This document shows positions 61,515-64,000 of a DNA stretch of 64,000 nt, one piece after another. This DNA comes from Planctomycetota bacterium (GTDB lineage: Bacteria > Planctomycetota > Phycisphaerae > Phycisphaerales > UBA5793), in contig CAUJHZ010000061.1 in assembly GCA_963205185.1 (NCBI GenBank), positions 62,001-126,000 of the forward strand, in the 5' to 3' direction. Position 1 is the first letter of the stretch. Each line of letters starts with the position of its first letter. The notes under the pieces were generated by a model, which was not told the origin of the DNA, made no database searches, and saw only the letters and a list, made by a program, of their open reading frames with translations. The translations under genes were made by a program, and so were the position numbers.

Positions 61515-62033
61515 ATGAGCAAAGCAGGATGTCTTTCACTGGCCGCGATCGCGATGCTCGTTACTGTTATCGCTGCGGTGCTTGTTATGCGTGTCATAGC
61601 CTTCGATAATGCCATAACCATCATATACAATGTTCCCGATGGCTACCGCGGCCCGATTGCGATTACGTTTGCCTCGGGAAGTACACAAGCCCCAATACAT
61701 GACCGAACATTAACGATCGACATTCCCAAGGGCGGACGCACGACGCTTCCATGGTCACTGCCCAAAGGATGGACACGCTATGAGGTCACTACTCATAGCG
61801 GCACAAGCATACCGGTAGTAAGCGACGTGGCGGACATCCATGCGGATCAAGTTGGCGCATTCCCAGTTGATGTAGAAGTCCCTCCAGACGCCATAGACGG
61901 CCAATCCACAGGCCAGTTGCCGTCTACTCAATGGTTGTTCATTGGCACCATAGCAGAGTACCGGGCATTTGGAGCACTTCCGGTTTCGTCGAGGAATCCC
62001 GGTAGCGTTCCGATCTTGCCTCCCGAGAACTAA
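61515..62033 (+). CDS. Hypothetical membrane-anchored protein
   Basis: 172 aa. One N-terminal membrane helix (LSLAAIAMLVTVIAAVLVMRVIA) then a beta-rich extracytoplasmic domain (NAITIIYNVPDGYRGPIAITF). GGAG lies about ten bases upstream. Its base composition is clearly less GC-rich than the cytochrome genes, which suggests a different origin. I do not recognise the family. Confidence 0.65.
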   Translation: MSKAGCLSLAAIAMLVTVIAAVLVMRVIAFDNAITIIYNVPDGYRGPIAITFASGSTQAPIHDRTLTIDIPKGGRTTLPWSLPKGWTRYEVTTHSGTSIPVVSDVADIHADQVGAFPVDVEVPPDAIDGQSTGQLPSTQWLFIGTIAEYRAFGALPVSSRNPGSVPILPPEN

Positions 62034-62121
62034 TCCCTCGCGACAGTGTTCGACCAGTCAGGCACGACCCGCGGACGCGGACCAGCGCCGCCTTACGAGC
62101 GACAGTCACGGCAGTCATGAC

Positions 62122-62688
62122 ATGAAACGAACCCGCCAGCTTGCGCCCACCAAATCCGGCTTGTCGGAAGAGTCGAGCGAGGATCAAGAACGGGACAAGG
62201 ACGCATCATCTCCGAGTCATCTCAACGCTGCTGCGTTCGTGGTGGTGTTGCCCGTGCTGATCGCGATCATGGGCGTGGTCGTGATCTGGCCGTTCTTCAA
62301 GGCGCTGCACATCAGATCCAATCTGAGCCGGACCGACGGTTGGATCACTTCGCACACCGCATACCCTGGGACTTACCGCGGAATGCCGAAGTATGAAGTG
62401 CAGTATGCCTACGACATCAGTGGCGATGCCTTTGAATCCTCTCGCGTCTCGATTCTTCCGGGCAGCATGACGGCCACAGAGTGGTCGCAATTGCCTGCAA
62501 AGTTTCCAGTTGGATCAAGCGTGAATGTGTACTACCTGCCCAGTGATCCGACACAGGCCTGCCTGGACACCGACATTCCTGCAGTTTATTACGCCGCTAC
62601 CGCCGTCACCGGGTTGCTCGCGATCGGCTATGTGCTGGTCATGTTCACGCATTTCCGGTACGGTTGTCCCGGAAAGACGAGCACGTAG
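62122..62688 (+). CDS. Hypothetical two-helix membrane protein, DUF3592-like
   Basis: 188 aa from ATG 62122. A polar N-terminus, a membrane helix (FVVVLPVLIAIMGVVVIWPFF), a small domain with GWITSHTAYPG ... YEVQYAYDISGDAFESSRVSILPG ... FPVGSSVNVYYLPSDPTQACL, and a second helix (AATAVTGLLAIGYVLVMF). The pattern of a strand-rich loop ending in xVxVYYxPxxPxxxxL is that of DUF3592 proteins. Function unknown. Lower GC than neighbours, like the preceding gene. Confidence 0.7.
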   Translation: MKRTRQLAPTKSGLSEESSEDQERDKDASSPSHLNAAAFVVVLPVLIAIMGVVVIWPFFKALHIRSNLSRTDGWITSHTAYPGTYRGMPKYEVQYAYDISGDAFESSRVSILPGSMTATEWSQLPAKFPVGSSVNVYYLPSDPTQACLDTDIPAVYYAATAVTGLLAIGYVLVMFTHFRYGCPGKTST

Positions 62689-62710
62689 CGGGGTGGCGTG
62701 GCCAACCCGG

Positions 62711-62852
62711 GGTGCCGTGGTCAAGCGAGGCTCTGCGAGCGCAGGCCACGCGACGGCGCGCGTCGCGTGCGAATCACTTTGAACTCCCGCCGCGCATCTG
62801 CCTGGCCCGCCGGTCGGTCGCCGCGGCGACCCGACCTCTGGACCACGGCACC
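62711..62852 (+). repeat. Hairpin repeat copy (subtype B) facing an inverted head, MITE-like arrangement
   Basis: Left: core 62711-62750 followed, after the standard 17 bases, by TGCGAATCAC. Right: the 12-base head GGTGCCGTGGTC occurs inverted at 62852-62841, followed on its own strand by a hairpin GGTCGCC-GC-GGCGACC. The 142-bp block therefore has 12-bp perfect terminal inverted repeats. It starts 22 bases after the DUF3592-like stop. Confidence 0.75.
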
Positions 62853-62893
62853 GTATTGCCAGATGTCCGCGGTCGCCGCGCACGTGCCCGCGC

Positions 62894-63244
62894 TCAATCC
62901 GACCGGATGTAGACCTTGCGCTTCGAGCGGACGCTTGAGCCGCCGCCGCCCAGCGAGCCGAGATCGACGAGCACCGCGATGACGATCAGCACGATCCAGC
63001 CACCACTGACCGTGCCGTTGCCCGCATCGTGCGCCCAGGCGCACGCCAGGGTTGTGAAGGGCATGAAGAGGAACCCCAGAAACGGCCACAGCACGGTGTC
63101 GTACTGATCGCCCAGCCAGTCCGAAAAGATCACAATCAGCACGATGGCCACGCGCGGGGCGAAGATCGCGATGAGTCCCACGAGACAGGGCATGCACAAC
63201 GCTACGGCCGATCGGGGCCGGAGGCCACAGGATTTGACCTGCAT
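62894..63244 (-). CDS. Small polytopic membrane protein of unknown function
   Basis: 116 aa from ATG 63244. Two or three hydrophobic segments (SAVALCMPCLVGLIAIFAP RVAIVLIVIFSDWL split by Arg, LWPFLGFLFMPFTTLACAWAH, GGWIVLIVIAVLVDLGSLGGG) and a basic C-terminus. Looks like a conserved small integral membrane protein; no function known to me. Divergent from the MFS-like gene. Confidence 0.6.
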   Translation of the reverse strand: MQVKSCGLRPRSAVALCMPCLVGLIAIFAPRVAIVLIVIFSDWLGDQYDTVLWPFLGFLFMPFTTLACAWAHDAGNGTVSGGWIVLIVIAVLVDLGSLGGGGSSVRSKRKVYIRSD

Positions 63245-63296
63245 CGCCGTCGGCAGCCCACCATGAACCCCGCCGCCGCGCCTACTGTCGGCGGTC

Positions 63297-64000
63297 GTGC
63301 TTGGCTCGCTGAGCCCATCTTCGCTGCACCCCATGGCGCGCCGCAACTACCGGCACGAACTGCTCGCCGTGTGCACCTGGCCGGTTACCGCGGCAATGTT
63401 CGAGGGAGCCGTCACCGGCATTCTCGCCAAGAAGGCGTTCGACAACACGCCCGACTGGATCATCGCCACCCTCGCCGCCGCCCCGGCGTTCTGCAACATG
63501 TCGAGCCTCATCTGGGCCCGCCTGGCCAACGGTCGCCGCACGCTGCACAACCTGCTCATGCTGCAACTGGGCGTGGTGGCGCTGGTCGCGTGCATCGCCC
63601 TGCTTCCGCGCTCCGAGGCGGGTCTCTATCTCTTCACGCTGCTGGCCGTGCTCGCCCGCCTGCTCATGACCGGCGTGATCACGCTGCGCGCCGTGCTCTG
63701 GCGCGCCAACTACCGCCGCCACGAACGCGGCGCCATCACCGGACGGCTCATTCTCATCCAGACCATGCTCGTCTCGCTCACGGCGCTGCTGCTGGGCGCG
63801 CTGATGGACATCGACCGCGACAGCTTTCATTTCGTCTACGGCGCCGCGGTGCTCTTCGGCCTCGCGGGCGTGTGGTTCTTTTCGCGCTTGCGCCTGCGGC
63901 ATCCGTTTCTCATTCGGCCGACTCTGGCGCCGCGCGAGCACCCGCCCGGCGGCGCCCTGGCCGGCCTGCTGGCGGAATGGGCCGGCACGCTCAACGAGAT
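63297..64000 (+). CDS. MFS-like transporter, 5' part
   Basis: The frame runs to the window edge. GTG 63297 gives VLGSLSPSSLHPMARRNYRHELLA; ATG 63333 (MARRNYRHELL) is an alternative, and neither has a good ribosome-binding site. At least six hydrophobic segments follow in MFS-like order (VCTWPVTAAMFEGAVTGIL, WIIATLAAAPAFCNMSSLIWARLA, LHNLLMLQLGVVALVACIALL, LYLFTLLAVLARLLMTGVITLRAVLW, LILIQTMLVSLTALLLGALMD, FVYGAAVLFGLAGVWFF). RANYRRHERGAITGRL resembles the helix 4-5 loop of the superfamily. Substrate unknown. Confidence 0.7.
   Translation, partial: MLGSLSPSSLHPMARRNYRHELLAVCTWPVTAAMFEGAVTGILAKKAFDNTPDWIIATLAAAPAFCNMSSLIWARLANGRRTLHNLLMLQLGVVALVACIALLPRSEAGLYLFTLLAVLARLLMTGVITLRAVLWRANYRRHERGAITGRLILIQTMLVSLTALLLGALMDIDRDSFHFVYGAAVLFGLAGVWFFSRLRLRHPFLIRPTLAPREHPPGGALAGLLAEWAGTLNE

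Overview
The window is GC-rich, densely coding bacterial DNA. It most resembles a member of the Planctomycetota, probably of the Phycisphaerae type. That view rests on gene content: a secreted sulfatase, HAF-repeat and FG-GAP exported proteins, a two-fold PTPS-like protein, large von Willebrand A membrane proteins, an isolated nuoI and a System I cytochrome c maturation operon. No rRNA or other direct taxonomic marker is present, so the placement is an inference.

Layout. 1-3030 (minus): part of a type II secretion/pseudopilin operon (gspF, gspG, gspH-like, gspI/J-like cut by the window edge). 3.2-7.1 kb (plus): a PTPS/QueD-like protein and a vWA membrane protein. 7.1-11.2 kb (minus): an ABC-F ATPase, nuoI and a HAF-repeat secreted protein. 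11.4-13.8 kb (plus): a sulfatase whose C-terminal part is frameshifted. 14-18 kb: an Arg/Asp/Cys-rich secreted protein, an alkaline-phosphatase-superfamily enzyme, and an SLC13 transporter coupled to an acylphosphatase. 18.1-21.3 kb (plus): a GbsR-type regulator behind a perfect palindrome, an unknown gene, and dnaA behind a candidate promoter and DnaA-box-like sequence. 21.4-26.6 kb (plus): a helical-repeat protein, DegT aminotransferase, HAD phosphatase, zinc-ribbon membrane protein and Nif3-like protein. 26.7-41.6 kb: an AsmA-like giant, proS, a Ca/Na antiporter, an ABC-2 permease, a secreted protein, and a pyruvate:ferredoxin oxidoreductase operon in which gamma, GltD-like and delta parts are one polypeptide. 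41.8-43.3 kb: tRNA-Cys, a DNA methyltransferase and tRNA-Ile. 43.4-46.4 kb: an FG-GAP protein and an amino acid permease.

46.4-61.5 kb is the most interesting part and hangs together functionally. A minus-strand operon ccmE-ccmF-(unknown exported protein)-ccmA-ccmB-ccmC-ccmD-(Cys-rich protein) supplies haem for c-type cytochrome assembly. Its CcmE has a CxxxY haem-binding motif and no ccmH is seen, which matches the described variant System I. Divergent from it is a plus-strand cluster of a tetrahaem cytochrome, an NHL beta-propeller lipoprotein, a pentahaem lipoprotein, a ~70 kDa outer-membrane beta-barrel, a second NHL lipoprotein and a ~12-haem cytochrome. This is the architecture of a porin-cytochrome conduit, possibly with an OmcE-like nanowire subunit, and suggests trans-outer-membrane electron transfer.

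A family of short hairpin-forming repeats (72-bp unit, ~41-bp core) lies at several places. Two insertions sit in frame between the ribosome-binding site/start and the signal peptide of exported proteins of this same cluster: a single unit in the first propeller and three tandem units in the large cytochrome. Two sequence subtypes keep the inner stem through compensatory changes. This repeat and its use of leader regions are the least explained structures in the window.

The right edge (61.5-64 kb) holds unknown membrane proteins, another repeat copy and the beginning of an MFS-like transporter.
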